NCBI GenBank assembly: GCA_011032825.1 | Contig: JAADJZ010000019.1 | Span: 733,173 to 797,172, forward strand | Direction: 5' to 3' | Length of the DNA stretch: 64,000 nucleotides | Origin: Massariosphaeria phaeospora | Taxonomy: Eukaryota; Ascomycota; Dothideomycetes; Pleosporales | Part shown: piece by piece, positions 10,478 through 21,466 of the stretch | Layout: each line of letters begins with the position of its first letter | How positions within the stretch are numbered: the first letter of the stretch is position 1 | The notes under the pieces: model-generated | Seen by the model: the letters and a program-made list of their open reading frames with translations, nothing else | Database searches by the model: none | What the model was told of the DNA's origin: nothing | Position numbers and translations under genes: made by a program

Positions 10478-11458
10478 GTCGAAAACCACGGAGCTTGGAA
10501 AAGAGCAGTTCCAAGCTTACCACTTACACCAGGCTGACCCGAGTTAGCGGGGCGCCCGTGCTCCCGAGGCAATGACGTACTGGCTGTTGGTGTTGGTGCA
10601 TGGATTCGCCTTGAACACCATCACACAGTCAGCGGACTCATACACAGCCAGGGAGCCTCAATTCTAACCCGCACGCGTCGCAATACAAGGTCTGCGGGAT
10701 TCAGCTAGGCAAGAACACCATCGTGAGATGCGATGAGCTAACGGACTCGTAGGCATTCGGACCTCCACTTTCTTGCTATGGTTGGGGCTTGGCTTCTTAA
10801 CCAAGCTTAAAAGTAGATAGGTGATCGCGAACTGCCGTGGACCTCGGGCTGGTCCGTCCTTCCTGGCTTCATGATTTGGCACAGATTTCTGCATCCCCTG
10901 AGTTACAACTCTCTCTGCCGCGACTCACCGGAGCTATTATTGACGCCCAGTCAAATCAGCCTGGTAGCCCCGCCGAACTCTGTCCGAACTGAACTCCACT
11001 GGAGATACCATGTCTAGTCGCTTGTTCCTGCGTTAATCGCCGTGTTAGCTGCCGCACCATCGTGAGCCCGGGACCGTGGCCTTCAGTCTCGATGTTCCAA
11101 ATTCGTAATTGATCCCTCGCATCATCAGCACAGCGGCCGTTTGTCGATTTAGATAATGTGCCGTTACATGCATCCAACGCCACAGCAGCTATCGATGGTG
11201 CTTGTCCTCCGAGATCTGCTTAGGTGGTACAGTGACCCACCGGCTACCTACCCTGGCCGTTGCAGATTGCCTACTACGGCTCGAGCCCGAGCCCGTGGGC
11301 GATGGGATCCAGACCACGACATTGTGGCATGCCGGATTAGGTGTCAACTCCGTATAAATTGTTGCGAAGATCATCAGACTTTGATATCATCTGCATTCAT
11401 TTGCTTCCGTTCTCTCCCCTTTGCTATTCGTTCTGTCTTGAACTGATCGTCACTCGCT
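10478..11458. other. Intergenic region, likely bidirectional promoter
   Basis: Lies between two divergently transcribed genes. The only element I can point to is a TATAAA at 11,353-11,358, about 100 bp before the ATG at 11,459, followed by a pyrimidine-rich leader. No additional gene is supported. Confidence 0.6.
11353..11358 (+). promoter_or_regulatory. Probable TATA box of the pectin methylesterase gene
   Basis: TATAAA about 100 bp upstream of the ATG at 11,459, followed by a CT-rich stretch usual before fungal start codons. Assigned by position only. Confidence 0.45.
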
Positions 11459-14400
11459 ATGCGTTCATTCGTTCTTACTGCTCTTCTTGGGCTTGCGGCT
11501 GCTCAGAGTAGTGCCTCCAATGCTGCCGAGTGCCAATCTAACGAGCTCTGTATCTGCAGCTACTCCTACCATTGTAGTCTCCAAGGACCCTGGATCTTGC
11601 GAGTATTCGAATGTGACCGCTGCTATCAATGCACTCCCTAACGACAGCAAGGCATACACCATCCAGATCGGTCCCGGTACCTACGTCGAGCAACTCTCTC
11701 TCACTCGCAAAGGCAAGGTCACCCTGATTGGTGCGACCAACTTCACGAGTGACTACACTCAAAACCGGGTTAGAATTGAGTTCTCAAAGGGTGCTTTGAC
11801 CAGCCTCGGCCAGAACGAACAGACGCCCGTCATCAATTCCAAAAAGACGAATGACAACTCAGGTCTAGCCATGTACAATATCGATTTCGTCAACACGTAC
11901 CCACAAACGACCAACACTGCCGCCCTGGCTGCTGACTTTTATGGCGCCAATATTGCCGCATATGGATGCTCGTTCATCGGGTTTCAAGATACTCTGCTTG
12001 CCAACAAGGGCACGCAGGTGTTCAGCAACTGCTACGTTGAGGGTAGTGTAGACTTCATTTGGGGTTTCTCCACGGCATACTTTCATCAATGTATGATTGT
12101 CAGCAACACGCCTGGCGCATGCATTGCCGCACAGTCCCGTGCCACTGCCGACGCCGTCGGTGGTTATGTGTTTGACTCGTGCCGTGTTACCACGTCTTCT
12201 ACATATGGAGGGTCCTCGGGCACCACCTACCTTGGACGCCCGTATTCCCAGTACTCGATTGCAATCTACATGAATTCTTACCTTGACAAGCACATTGCGG
12301 CCGACGGTTGGCAGGTGTGGCAAACCAACAATCCACAGACTTCCGGTGTTCTCTTTGGAGAATTCAACAACTCCGGGCCTGGTTCTTGGCAGACCAATAC
12401 CCGGCGTGTCTCCTTTGCGACCAACCTAACGGCTGCCGCGGTTAGTAAGTACCAGCTTGCTACATGGATTGGCGACACTACATGGCTGGACATGGACGCG
12501 TACAACTCTGTTCCATCTTACAGTCTTGGCGGGCCTAGTAGCACTTTGCCGTCCAATCCCACGACAACCGGATCGACTTCCACTACCACTGCCACAGTAA
12601 ACGCTCATCCAGACAGCGGCAATGTTCCTCCAGCTGGCGCTGTTGTCGTCTCGATCGATGGCAGCAACAACGCCTCGTTCACCAACATTACTGCCGCGCT
12701 TGCTTCTTTACCCCAAGACAAAACGAACCAGACGATCTTTGTGTACCCAGGAACATACAATGAGCAGGTCCCTTCGATCAACCGTCCCGGTGCGGTTAGG
12801 ATCATAGGCTACACGACCGGTAACCCCGGCCAGAGCTACAAGTCAAACCAGGTCACCCTCTCCTTCTCGCGTGGTTTATCGGTCTCTCCTCTGCCCGTCG
12901 GTCACTCGGATGCGGAAACTGCTGTTGTTGCAACAGCCTCGAACAGGATCAGCTTCTACAACATCAACATGATCAACACTGACAACCTGGATGGTTCTGA
13001 ACCGTCTTACGTCACCCTCGCGGCGTCTATCTATAGCAACGATATTGCTTTCTACGGCTGCTCCTTTGACGGCTGGCAAGACACACTGCTGACTGGAGCC
13101 ACTACTGGTTACCAGTACTACGAGTCTTGTTATATTGGCGGGGCGATCGACTTCATCTGGGGGTATTCCAAGGCGTACTTTAAAGGATGCACAGTAGGAG
13201 CGAAGAGGAAGTCTTCTGCCATCACAGCGCACAGCAGGTCGTCAACTTCGGCTGTTGGTGGCTATATCTTTGACCAGTGTTTGTTCACGACTGCGCCAGG
13301 AGCCACTGATGACCTGACTAACAAGGTGTATCTGGGGCGTCCGTACAGCCAGTACGCACTGGTCGTTGTCAAGAACTCTTAGCTCGATTCCATCATTATT
13401 CCTGCTGCATGGAAGATTTGGAGTGCTACTGACCCCAGAACTGGTGCCATTAAGTTTGGCGAGTATAACAATTCGGGACCTTCCAACTGGGAAAACAACG
13501 TCGCCGCCCGAGAGTCTTTCGGGTATGCCACGCTTCTTACGTCCGATACCTACCCGCTGTCCTCCGTAATGGATTCGACTGAGTGGATCGACATGACTTA
13601 CTGGAACTCTATCGCCGCCCCTCAGCCGTCAGTGGTTGTTCGTACTCCAGGCAACATCACCGTTGGTGGAAACTCCACCTTTGATGGAACGAATCCTCCG
13701 GCCGGTGCGCTCATCGTCTCCAAGACCCCGATCGGTGGCATTACCACCTACGATACCATTCAGGCTGCATTGAACGTTGCACCAACCTCTAGCAAGACGA
13801 ATGCTACCATATTCATCTACCCCCGGTGTCTATGAGGAGCAGCTGATCGTGACCAAGCCTGGCCACATCATCTTCCGCGGTTACTCATCGGCAACGGCCG
13901 ACTACTCTCAGAACCAAGTTACCATCCAGTTCAGCCACGGCGTCTCCACCCAAGCCGCTACGGGTAGAAACACTGATGGCGCGACTGTTTACACCATGGG
14001 TAACTACTTCCATGGCTTCAACAATAACTTCCGCAACAACAACGGAACGCAGCAGGACATTGCCTCGCTTAGTTTCGCTGTCCAGAGCAGCAAGTTTGCT
14101 TCCCTCTACGGGTGCCAGATCTACGGTAACCAGGACACCCTTGCTGTTTCGGGTAACTTGTTCACGTTCAAGACCTACATTGAGGGCAACGTCGACTTCA
14201 TCTATGGTTCCGGATCTGCGTACTTTTTGAATTCGACCATTTCCCCCAATGAGGACTGTATCAGTATCACGGCTCATAAGCGCACCACCAACGCTACCAA
14301 CGCCGCGTTTGTGTTCGATGCGTGTACGCTGAAGCCTGCTTCCGGAACCGGTCCCTTCACCAACGTTGGTCTTGGCCGTCCATGGAACAGCTTCGCGCGT

Positions 14401-16062
14401 GTCGCGTTCATTGATTGCACTTTTGACTCTATGATTGAGCCGGCAGAATGGAATTATTGGTCGAAAAGCAACCCTCAAACGGCTGGTGTCACGTTTGGAG
14501 AGTACCATAATTCCGGCCCTGGCGCTGGTATTTGCAACCGTGCCAGCTTCTCAGAGCAGCTTCCGGATGCCGACGTCGCTCAGTTCCAGCCTGGCTTACT
14601 CTTTGCCTCCCCCACGTTCATTGACTTTGATTATGTTGACACTCAGCCTTTCGCTGTCGGTGTTGGTTCCGCGCAAAGTTGCAGCACCGCATCGGCCTCT
14701 TCCGCGGTCGCCTCGTCCTCGGTGGTCGCATCGGCCTCGTCCATCTTCATATCCTCCACAGGATCATCAAGTGCGTCCATATCCACCATCAATCCAACCT
14801 CCTCGAGCTCGCTTCCTGTTGTGACCATCTACACAACGAAGACCTTCACTGCCAAGCTCACGGCAAGTACGCTCATCATCCAACCGCAGGCCACCTCCAC
14901 CGCTGTTCTGAAGTCTACAGCGACAATTTCAATCACCGGGGCTGATGTTATCGCGACGAGCACACTCAAGGCCACTGCTACCGTTTCCACCACGTTCCCG
15001 GATGTTACGTCCACTTCGACTTTGGTAATTACCGAGGACGACGGCCGCACAATAACACCAGAGCCTGTCACTTTGAACAGCGTCGTCAAGGCTACTATTA
15101 CTGAGGGCGGAGTCCCCACAAAGGCTGCAACCACATCTACGATTCAGGGTACCACGACCCTTATTGTCCTGCTCACCTCGTCGCCCAAGCCGACCTCAAT
15201 CACCGTCAGTCAAGGATCCACAGTCGTCTTTACCAGTTCTATCACGCCAAAGGGCGCATTAACCACCGCGAAGACGATGATCTCGATCGAGCCATCCAGT
15301 ACCCGGATGACAACTGTGGTTCCAAAGAGCTCAGTCACTGTCAGCAGCGTTTCGTTCAACACTGTCACCAAGAAGTCCACGACCACGCTGTCTTGCATCC
15401 CTACCGCCGACCCCAAGCGCACGGTTCGCCGTGAAGCAGTCATCCCTCGCGCCGTTGCTAGCACTACGACTATTGTTCTCAGCACAACTGTTTCCAGCTA
15501 CGTAGCAACCGCCACTGCCACCCAAGCTGGCTCAATCGCTTATGTCACGGAGTCTTCCATCGTTACCAAGACGACCTCGCCAAAGGCCAGCACCAGTACA
15601 CTTACTCTCACTTCATTTGTAAAGACCTCGACTATTGCTCAAGCCGGTTCAACGAATTACATCACGGTTACTTCCACGTCCAAGATTGGAAAATTTACGA
15701 CTCTAAAGGCCTTTACCACAACGCTCTACTCCACCAGCCGCTTCACCCAGACCATCTTATCTACTGTCACCGCCCCCGCCGTTACAATCAGCTCCTTCAA
15801 GACCGTTTCCAAGACGTCCACCGCTTTGGCTGACCAACAAACTGTCTACATCACTCAAGCCTCCGACGTGACTTCAACTATCAAGACCACGCTTCCGGCT
15901 TCCACGAGCACCGTGTACCAGACTGTCACGTTGGGTGCGGGTGTAGCGATAGAGACTGTTACCGGAGCGGCGAATACGAAGACGGTGGTTGTCAAATCAA
16001 CGAGAACGGTTGTGCAGTGGGCTACGAAGACGGCGAAGGGCGCTGCGAAGTGCACTGCTTAG
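11459..16062 (+). pseudogene. Secreted triple-domain pectin methylesterase (CE8) with mucin-like tail, damaged
   Basis: Would de-esterify plant pectin outside the cell. It starts with a signal peptide (MRSFVLTALLGLAAAQ), then three tandem CE8 domains at about 11.6-12.5, 12.6-13.6 and 13.7-14.65 kb. Each carries the two catalytic Asp motifs: FQDTLL with VDFIWG, WQDTLL with IDFIWG, and NQDTLA with VDFIYG. LGRPY/LGRPW follows in each. After that comes a ~450-residue Ser/Thr-rich tail to 16,062 (probably O-glycosylated), with no obvious GPI signal. Three lesions break it: a one-base frame change between the signal peptide and domain 1 (about 11,500-11,560), a TAG at 13,381-13,383 after VVVKNS, and an extra C in the run at about 13,820-13,825 that shifts the frame (YPGVYEEQ is in the new frame). 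None is a typical RIP change. Assembly errors are possible; otherwise it is a recent pseudogene. Confidence 0.82.
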
Positions 16063-16563
16063 AGTAGCGGAACGATGTGTGGTAGTTGAGTGAAGATTCC
16101 CGCGCAAGGAAGCGCATCTTCTTGCATGTATGTATTGTCTAATGCATAATAACACAATAACAAGCACATGTTAGTAATTTGAACTCGGCAACTCTTGAGC
16201 ATTGGGTAGTCAGCATATTCCGCAAGGACTGAACGACTCAAATTGATCAAATGAATTGCAGGTCTCTGTAGGGAGACCGCCAACCCGCGCTAGAGAAAAC
16301 AAAACAAAAACCCTGCGAGGTTCAAAACCCTCCGCGGCACTTGAACCGTGCCACCATAATTGAAAGACGAAATTCGGCCTCATAAAGTACAATTCGCCGC
16401 ACAGTGTTGCAGGTGCGAATAGTTCCAAAAATTCCGTTGACCTTTTGCAAAGACAGCCTGCCGTTTGCGCCTCATTCTACTTTTACCCTCGCTTTGGCTC
16501 CGCAACCTGCCTATCTTTTCACAACTATAGCAGCACTTACTACTACCAATCTTGTCGTGCACG
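16063..16563. other. Intergenic region with three small hairpins
   Basis: No gene seen. Three short perfect or near-perfect inverted repeats occur within 92 bases: 16,261-16,278 (GGTCTC/GAGACC), 16,315-16,335 (GCGAGG/CCTCCGC, loop TTCAAAA) and 16,336-16,352 (GGCAC/GTGCC, loop TTGAACC). The loops resemble tRNA T-loops, but no full tRNA cloverleaf forms. Confidence 0.5.
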
Positions 16564-18380
16564 ATGACAGAACAGTACGCGACCGCTTCGACTCTGGATT
16601 CCGTCGATGCCCAGGATGCGACCATGGAACAGAAGTCACCAAAGTTTCAGAAGGGGCCGAGGTTCTGGGCCATTATCGTTGTCATCTCTCTCGTCAGTCT
16701 CCTCACGTCTCTGGAAGCCACAGTCACCTCGACGGTCATGCCATCGCTGGTTGCCGATTTGGGTGGGGGCGAAAACTACATCTGGGTGTCCAACGCATAC
16801 TTTTTGACCATGTAATCCTACCCGCCCCATTTGGCAACTTGTGTATCTAACCGAGTAGGACTTCTCTTATGCCCATGTTTGGCCAGCTTGCAAACGTGTT
16901 TGGCCGCCGATGGCCTCTGATCATATCCGGGGTCATCTTCATGGTTGGGAGCGGTGTTTGTGGCGGGTGAGTTGCTACTTTCCCAGTACCTGGCCGAGGG
17001 GGCATCTCGTGCCATGGGGCTCAGAGTCTTTGCTGACGAGAAATGCACAGAGCCAGCAATATGGCCGCGATGATCGCCGGTCGAGCGATACAGGGGATCG
17101 GAGGCGCGGGCATCGGCGTCCTCTGCGAAATCGTCATCTGCGACCTGGTACCGCTCCGCGAGAGAGGCACCTACATGGGCGCCGTGTTTGGCATGGTCGG
17201 CATCGGAGCCGCCCTTGGCCCTCTCTTTGGCGGACTGCTCGTCAGCTACAGCACCTGGCGCTGGGCCTTTTACATGACTCTGCCTATTGGCGGTGTTGCG
17301 GTTGTGATGCTGTTTCTCTTCTTGCAAGTCAAGTACGATAAATCCCAGACGTGGGCTAACAAACTTTCGAGCCTCGACTGGCTGGGGAACATGGTCTTTG
17401 TTGCCGGCACTGTCCCGGTGCTGATTGCCCTTGGCTGGGCAGGAGGGCAACACCCGTGGTCATCTTATCAAGTCCTCGTGCCGCTCTTTGTCGGCCTGGC
17501 CACGATGGGAGCCTTTATTGTGCTCGAAGGAAATACCCACCTTGCGCCAAATCCCATCATGCCCCTCCACCTATTCGGCAATTCCATTAGCTCCATCGTC
17601 TTCCTCCTCACCTTTCTCCACGGCCAAGTCACCATGTGGGCACTCTACTTCATCCCAGTCTACTTCCAAGGAGTTCTCGCGGTAGATGCATACAACGCCG
17701 GCCTCCGTCTTCTCCCCACCATCCTCGCACTCCTTCCGGGAGCTATCCTCGGCGGGTTGCTACTCAGCAAGTTCGGCCTCTACAAGCCCATTCTCGTCGT
17801 TTGCTTTGCCTTGGTCGTCGTCGGCTTTGGCTTGTTCACGCTGCTGGACGAGAAGTCGAGCGCGGGCGCCTGGATAGGCTTCCAAGTGCTCGAGTCCTTT
17901 GGCGCGGGCTTTGGCATGGGGGCGCTGCTCCCGGCGCTGCTCGCCCCGCTGACAGACAAGGACACGGCGCTGGCGACGGCCACATTCGCTTTCATGCGTA
18001 GCTTCGGCGTCATGTGGGGCGTCGCCGTCGCCGGGGCCGTCTACACCAGCCGGGCCGCGCAGCTGGCCGGCTTGGGCGCCATCAGCGACACAGCCGTGGC
18101 CGCCCAGTTCATGGCGGGCGGGGCGTACGGGGCCGCCGAAGTCGGCTTTTTGGACTCGCTACCGGCACAGACGCGTGCGCAGGTCATCTCTGTGCAGAGT
18201 AACGCGCTCCAGCGGTCCTGGCAGGTCGCCATTGCATTTGGCGCCGTGGGGCTCATCGCTGCTGCTGTAATAAAGCAGATACCGCTCCGAAAGGAGAACA
18301 GCACCGACTTTGGCATGGTGGAGATCAAGGACAAACCTACCGAGGAGGAGGCAAAACAACCGAATGAGAGTCCGCTATGA
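16564..18380 (+). CDS. MFS exporter, DHA2-type drug/metabolite:H+ antiporter (3 exons)
   Basis: Exons are 16,564-16,811, 16,859-16,966 and 17,051-18,380, giving 561 aa. The splice phases close correctly (ATG Met rebuilt across intron 1, GGA Gly across intron 2). About 14 hydrophobic segments begin with FWAIIVVISLVSLLTSLEA. SLMPMFGQLANVFGRRWPL carries motif A of the major facilitator superfamily. RAIQGIGGAGI and GPLFGGLL are typical of the 14-helix DHA2 branch. It would export small hydrophobic compounds across the plasma membrane in exchange for protons. The regulator gene follows in the same direction 445 bp downstream. No RIP or truncation. Confidence 0.9.
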
Positions 18381-18825
18381 GGCCGCGAAGGATATCGCTG
18401 GTATGTAGAGTTTCTCTTACCCCCTGAGGGCCTGAGTCACTTGGATAGCTTGTCAATAAAGTACTAATATAATTGCCTTGACGACACCCATACTACAAAG
18501 GGCAAGTTCAAATGGGTACTCTGTGTATCACGTGCCGCCAGGGGGTAGGAATATCGAGCATTTTTACCAAGGAGATATTGAAAGAATCATGTTTGCTGAT
18601 TGGCTGGCTACGAACCCTCCGAGGAGGGTTTCTTCTTCTTACTAATCCGCACCGGCAGCCACAACACATCACAACCTCACCACTCACCCCAGCGCAACCA
18701 CATCCCATCACAACCAACATGGACATTCATAGCCAGTCCATCTTTGCCAACCATACCAACATCCTCGCCTTAGCTCGGTCGCTTCGCAATCGCTTTTTCG
18801 TGTCTCTCTAAGCACAATACCAACG
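18381..18825. other. Intergenic region between exporter and regulator
   Basis: Contains the 3' flank of the exporter and the 5' region of the Zn2Cys6 gene, with a CA/AC-rich stretch around 18,655-18,720. No CGG..CCG palindrome of the usual Zn2Cys6 type stands out by eye. Confidence 0.5.
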
Positions 18826-20133
18826 ATGCTCAAGCCCGGGGCCGCAGTCAAGCGCTCCGCCTGCGACCAGTGCAAAGCAAAGCGAGTTCGATGTCTTCGC
18901 GCCCAAGATAGCATGGCGTCGTGCGCCCGCTGTTGCCACATAGGCGCGCGATGCGTGACAGGCGCCGCCGGCCAACCCGGAAGACCGCCCAAGCAGCGTC
19001 TCGCCGTCTCCTCGCCTCGTTCCCACCCCACGCCGACGTTGCGAGACATGCATCACGTCGAGGGTGATGCACCTGCCATGGCAGTGGTGCACGCGTCTGC
19101 AAGAGCGCTCAAGTCCGCCGTGCATCTGCATCCGCATTCGCCAAGAGACCCTGTGGCTCCTGAGCCACAGCCAGATTTCTGGATAGCGCCTGGCGACATG
19201 TCCGATTTCTTCGACTCCCCCTTCCTTTGTATGGATCAAAGTCCTGGGCCAGGCCACAATGTACTCTCCCTAGCGCATCCGCTGAGCAGTCCGACACAGC
19301 TTCAGGCGCTTCTCAGTGCAGACGATGAACTCAACGCGATGCTTCACATGGGCGGGGACTCTAGCACTGCCCTCGATATGGATTTTGGTCCGGCCCTTGA
19401 CCACGGGGAGGGTCTTCTGCCCCTGACTCCCCTGTCACAATGCTTCAGCGCGGCAAGCTCTCTGGTGAGGTTCCGAGAGGAGATTGACCAGCGCATTGCG
19501 ACAGTTGACGCATACTACTCCGAGCCCGACAAAGTTCTGCAGCAATGCAAAGATGGGGGCGGGGGCCGAGATGTCGAAAATCCGGCAGCGCTACTTCTCA
19601 CATGTAGCAAAGAATTCACCGACATCGTCCAGAGTTTGACGCCGGCGGCTCAGTTGCATGCGCAGACTGAGGATGCGCTCAGCACTGAGATCGTGCTCCT
19701 AGCTCTGTCCGGCTACCTTGCGTTGATGCGGCTTTTCGATTACATATTCCACCGCATGTACAAATACGTCTGCCAGATGGCGCCCGTGTCGTGCGGATCC
19801 ATCAAGGTCAAATCGGTACTGCGCATCGGCGGCGTCTCGTTGCTTCAGGACATGCCGCTCAAGGTGTATGCCTTGGGCATTCTCGATGCCATCAAGGGCC
19901 AGATGCAAACCCTCGAGCGTTGTATGGGGATTCCGGCCGAATACTGCCTGTCAGGCGAGGCGGCTGCCGCACCCACCGCAGCCGTCCTGGGTATATTCTC
20001 TCGTGCGCATCGAGCGCCGTTATTTTGGGCTGTTATGGCCCAAGAGGATGTGAAGTCGCTGCATAGTAGAAAGTCGTACGTAGAGTCAATTCGAGCTAGC
20101 ATCAAGAAGTCAATAACATTTCTTAATAACTAG
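18826..20133 (+). CDS. Zn2Cys6 transcription factor, AflR-like
   Basis: Single-exon ORF of 435 aa. Residues 12-45 form a binuclear zinc cluster (CDQCKAKRVRC then CARCCHIGARC), followed by the short basic linker RPPKQR. The C-terminal half has the helical pattern seen in AflR-type pathway regulators: LSGYLALMRLFDYIF, a downstream LLQDMPLKVYALGILDAIKGQM and the ending IRASIKKSITFLNN. Zn2Cys6 proteins of this type usually control genes beside them, so the MFS exporter at 16,564 is the obvious candidate target. The gene is the last intact one before the repeat block; its stop is only about 20-30 bp from sequence that looks repeat-derived. Confidence 0.85.
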   Translation: MLKPGAAVKRSACDQCKAKRVRCLRAQDSMASCARCCHIGARCVTGAAGQPGRPPKQRLAVSSPRSHPTPTLRDMHHVEGDAPAMAVVHASARALKSAVHLHPHSPRDPVAPEPQPDFWIAPGDMSDFFDSPFLCMDQSPGPGHNVLSLAHPLSSPTQLQALLSADDELNAMLHMGGDSSTALDMDFGPALDHGEGLLPLTPLSQCFSAASSLVRFREEIDQRIATVDAYYSEPDKVLQQCKDGGGGRDVENPAALLLTCSKEFTDIVQSLTPAAQLHAQTEDALSTEIVLLALSGYLALMRLFDYIFHRMYKYVCQMAPVSCGSIKVKSVLRIGGVSLLQDMPLKVYALGILDAIKGQMQTLERCMGIPAEYCLSGEAAAAPTAAVLGIFSRAHRAPLFWAVMAQEDVKSLHSRKSYVESIRASIKKSITFLNN

Positions 20134-20888
20134 GTAAGAGTTATTCATAAAGAAGCAACCTGTTTGTACCCTCTTACTTCTGCAAGCCTTATACCCCCTT
20201 GCTTCTGCACAGCTGGGTGCTGTGTAACGTACACACGGCGCAGGCATGCAGCTTTCCTTACCGCTACTTCGTGTAGTAGCAAACACAGGGCAAGCTCAGA
20301 GGGGGTATATAGAACTATCTCGTCCTATCGTAGATAGGACACACACGAACCAATATACAGAGATTAGTTACTTGTGCACTTGTTTTTCCCTTTCACACCT
20401 GTGAACCGACACTAATCAGTAGTTAACCTCACAGTATAGCGATGCTATGAGATAACTACAGACAGCAAGGAGAATTAGAAGAGCTACGACTAGAGGTACA
20501 TTGATATCACAGACCGTAGCTAAAAGACACGACTAGGGGTGCATTGATACTACAGACTGTGTGCTAATGAGACCCGCGTTTACCTAGCTCTCCGCGTCTA
20601 TCAGTGTTCTCAATGGATGGATTCCACGTCCATGGACTCAAATCCATAGATATCCATTACTCCATGGATTTTGAGACGCCTTACCTTACCAGGAAGGGCG
20701 TAGTCCTTATTAGGAAAGGTGTATTCCTAGAAAGTGAATGTTCCCGATATTTCTGTGTGCCGAAGCCACAACCATGGTACAGTCAATAGCAACGAAAATT
20801 CTCCGCGCAACGTCGTCTCTGTATAATATGAAGCTGCTGTCCCTATTATTACTCCCGTAGACGTGAAGCTCTATTTCCTCTGTTCAAA
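20134..20888. other. Non-coding transition into the repeat block
   Basis: No gene. It contains a two-copy ~43-bp tandem repeat (20,486-20,528 and 20,529-20,571; ACGACTAGAGGTACATTGAT and a variant). There is an inverted pair CTCAAATCCAT / ATGGATTTTGAG around 20,637-20,675. A stretch from about 20,161 with a TATATAG box resembles an LTR but lacks a partner, so I leave it unassigned. Confidence 0.45.
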
Positions 20889-21465
20889 ATGGTCACCACA
20901 CGTCAGTCTCAGGTGCAGTCAGCTAATCGACTTTACAAAACCCGCATTGCTCTTAGTAGCCTTCCTAATGCCCCCCCCCTTACAGCACCCCCCCAAGACG
21001 CTCTCCTCAGTCAGATTTCGACGGCGCAGAAGCGTAAGCTGCCTCTCTCCTTCCAGCAACAACAATCAACGTCGTCGTCGTTCTCATCCGTAGTAGTGCC
21101 AGCCACCTAGTTCGCGCAAGCTAGCCAGAGCCGTTATTACCTAAGAGAATCCTTTGCTGCCGACGACGAGAAGGACGGCAATATCACTAAGCACTCCGAC
21201 GTCGAAGCCCCTACCAAACTCCAGCGTACGCACAATAGCTTTCGAAGCTCAGAGAAGGGTCGCAATAGTAAGGGAGCAATAGAAACCCAGGCGTTCGACT
21301 ATCAGTAGGTGATATAGGAGAGGCTACATGGTTTTGTACGCCCTATCCTAGGGCGCCAACAGCACTCAGCCCTAGGTGGAGTTTTTCTAGGAACTAGATA
21401 TACGCGTAGCCCTCGGTATATCTCGTCACGCTCTCTCTACGTAGAGTACTTTTTAAAGTATTAGT
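20889..21465 (+). pseudogene. RIP-decayed ORF of unknown function
   Basis: The reading frame starts MVTTRQSQVQSANRLYKTR and continues for about 190 codons, interrupted only by TAG codons where Gln or Trp is likely, ending at the transposon inserted at 21,467. The later part includes FDYQ-stop-VI-stop-ERLHGF, RPILGRQQHSALGG and LGTRYTRSPRY. The last part recurs at 36,945-37,022 upstream of the telomere-linked helicase promoter, so it belongs to a duplicated subtelomeric segment. I do not recognise a domain. It has a Ser/Gln-rich low-complexity N-terminal third. Confidence 0.55.
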
Positions 21466-21466
21466 A

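Noticed and set aside
16310..16353. A tRNA gene
   Set aside because: Two T-loop-like hairpins occur side by side, but no acceptor stem, D-arm or anticodon arm can be formed.
20161..20420. A solo LTR
   Set aside because: It has a TATATAG box and could start with TG, but I found no second copy, no target duplication and no clear CA end.
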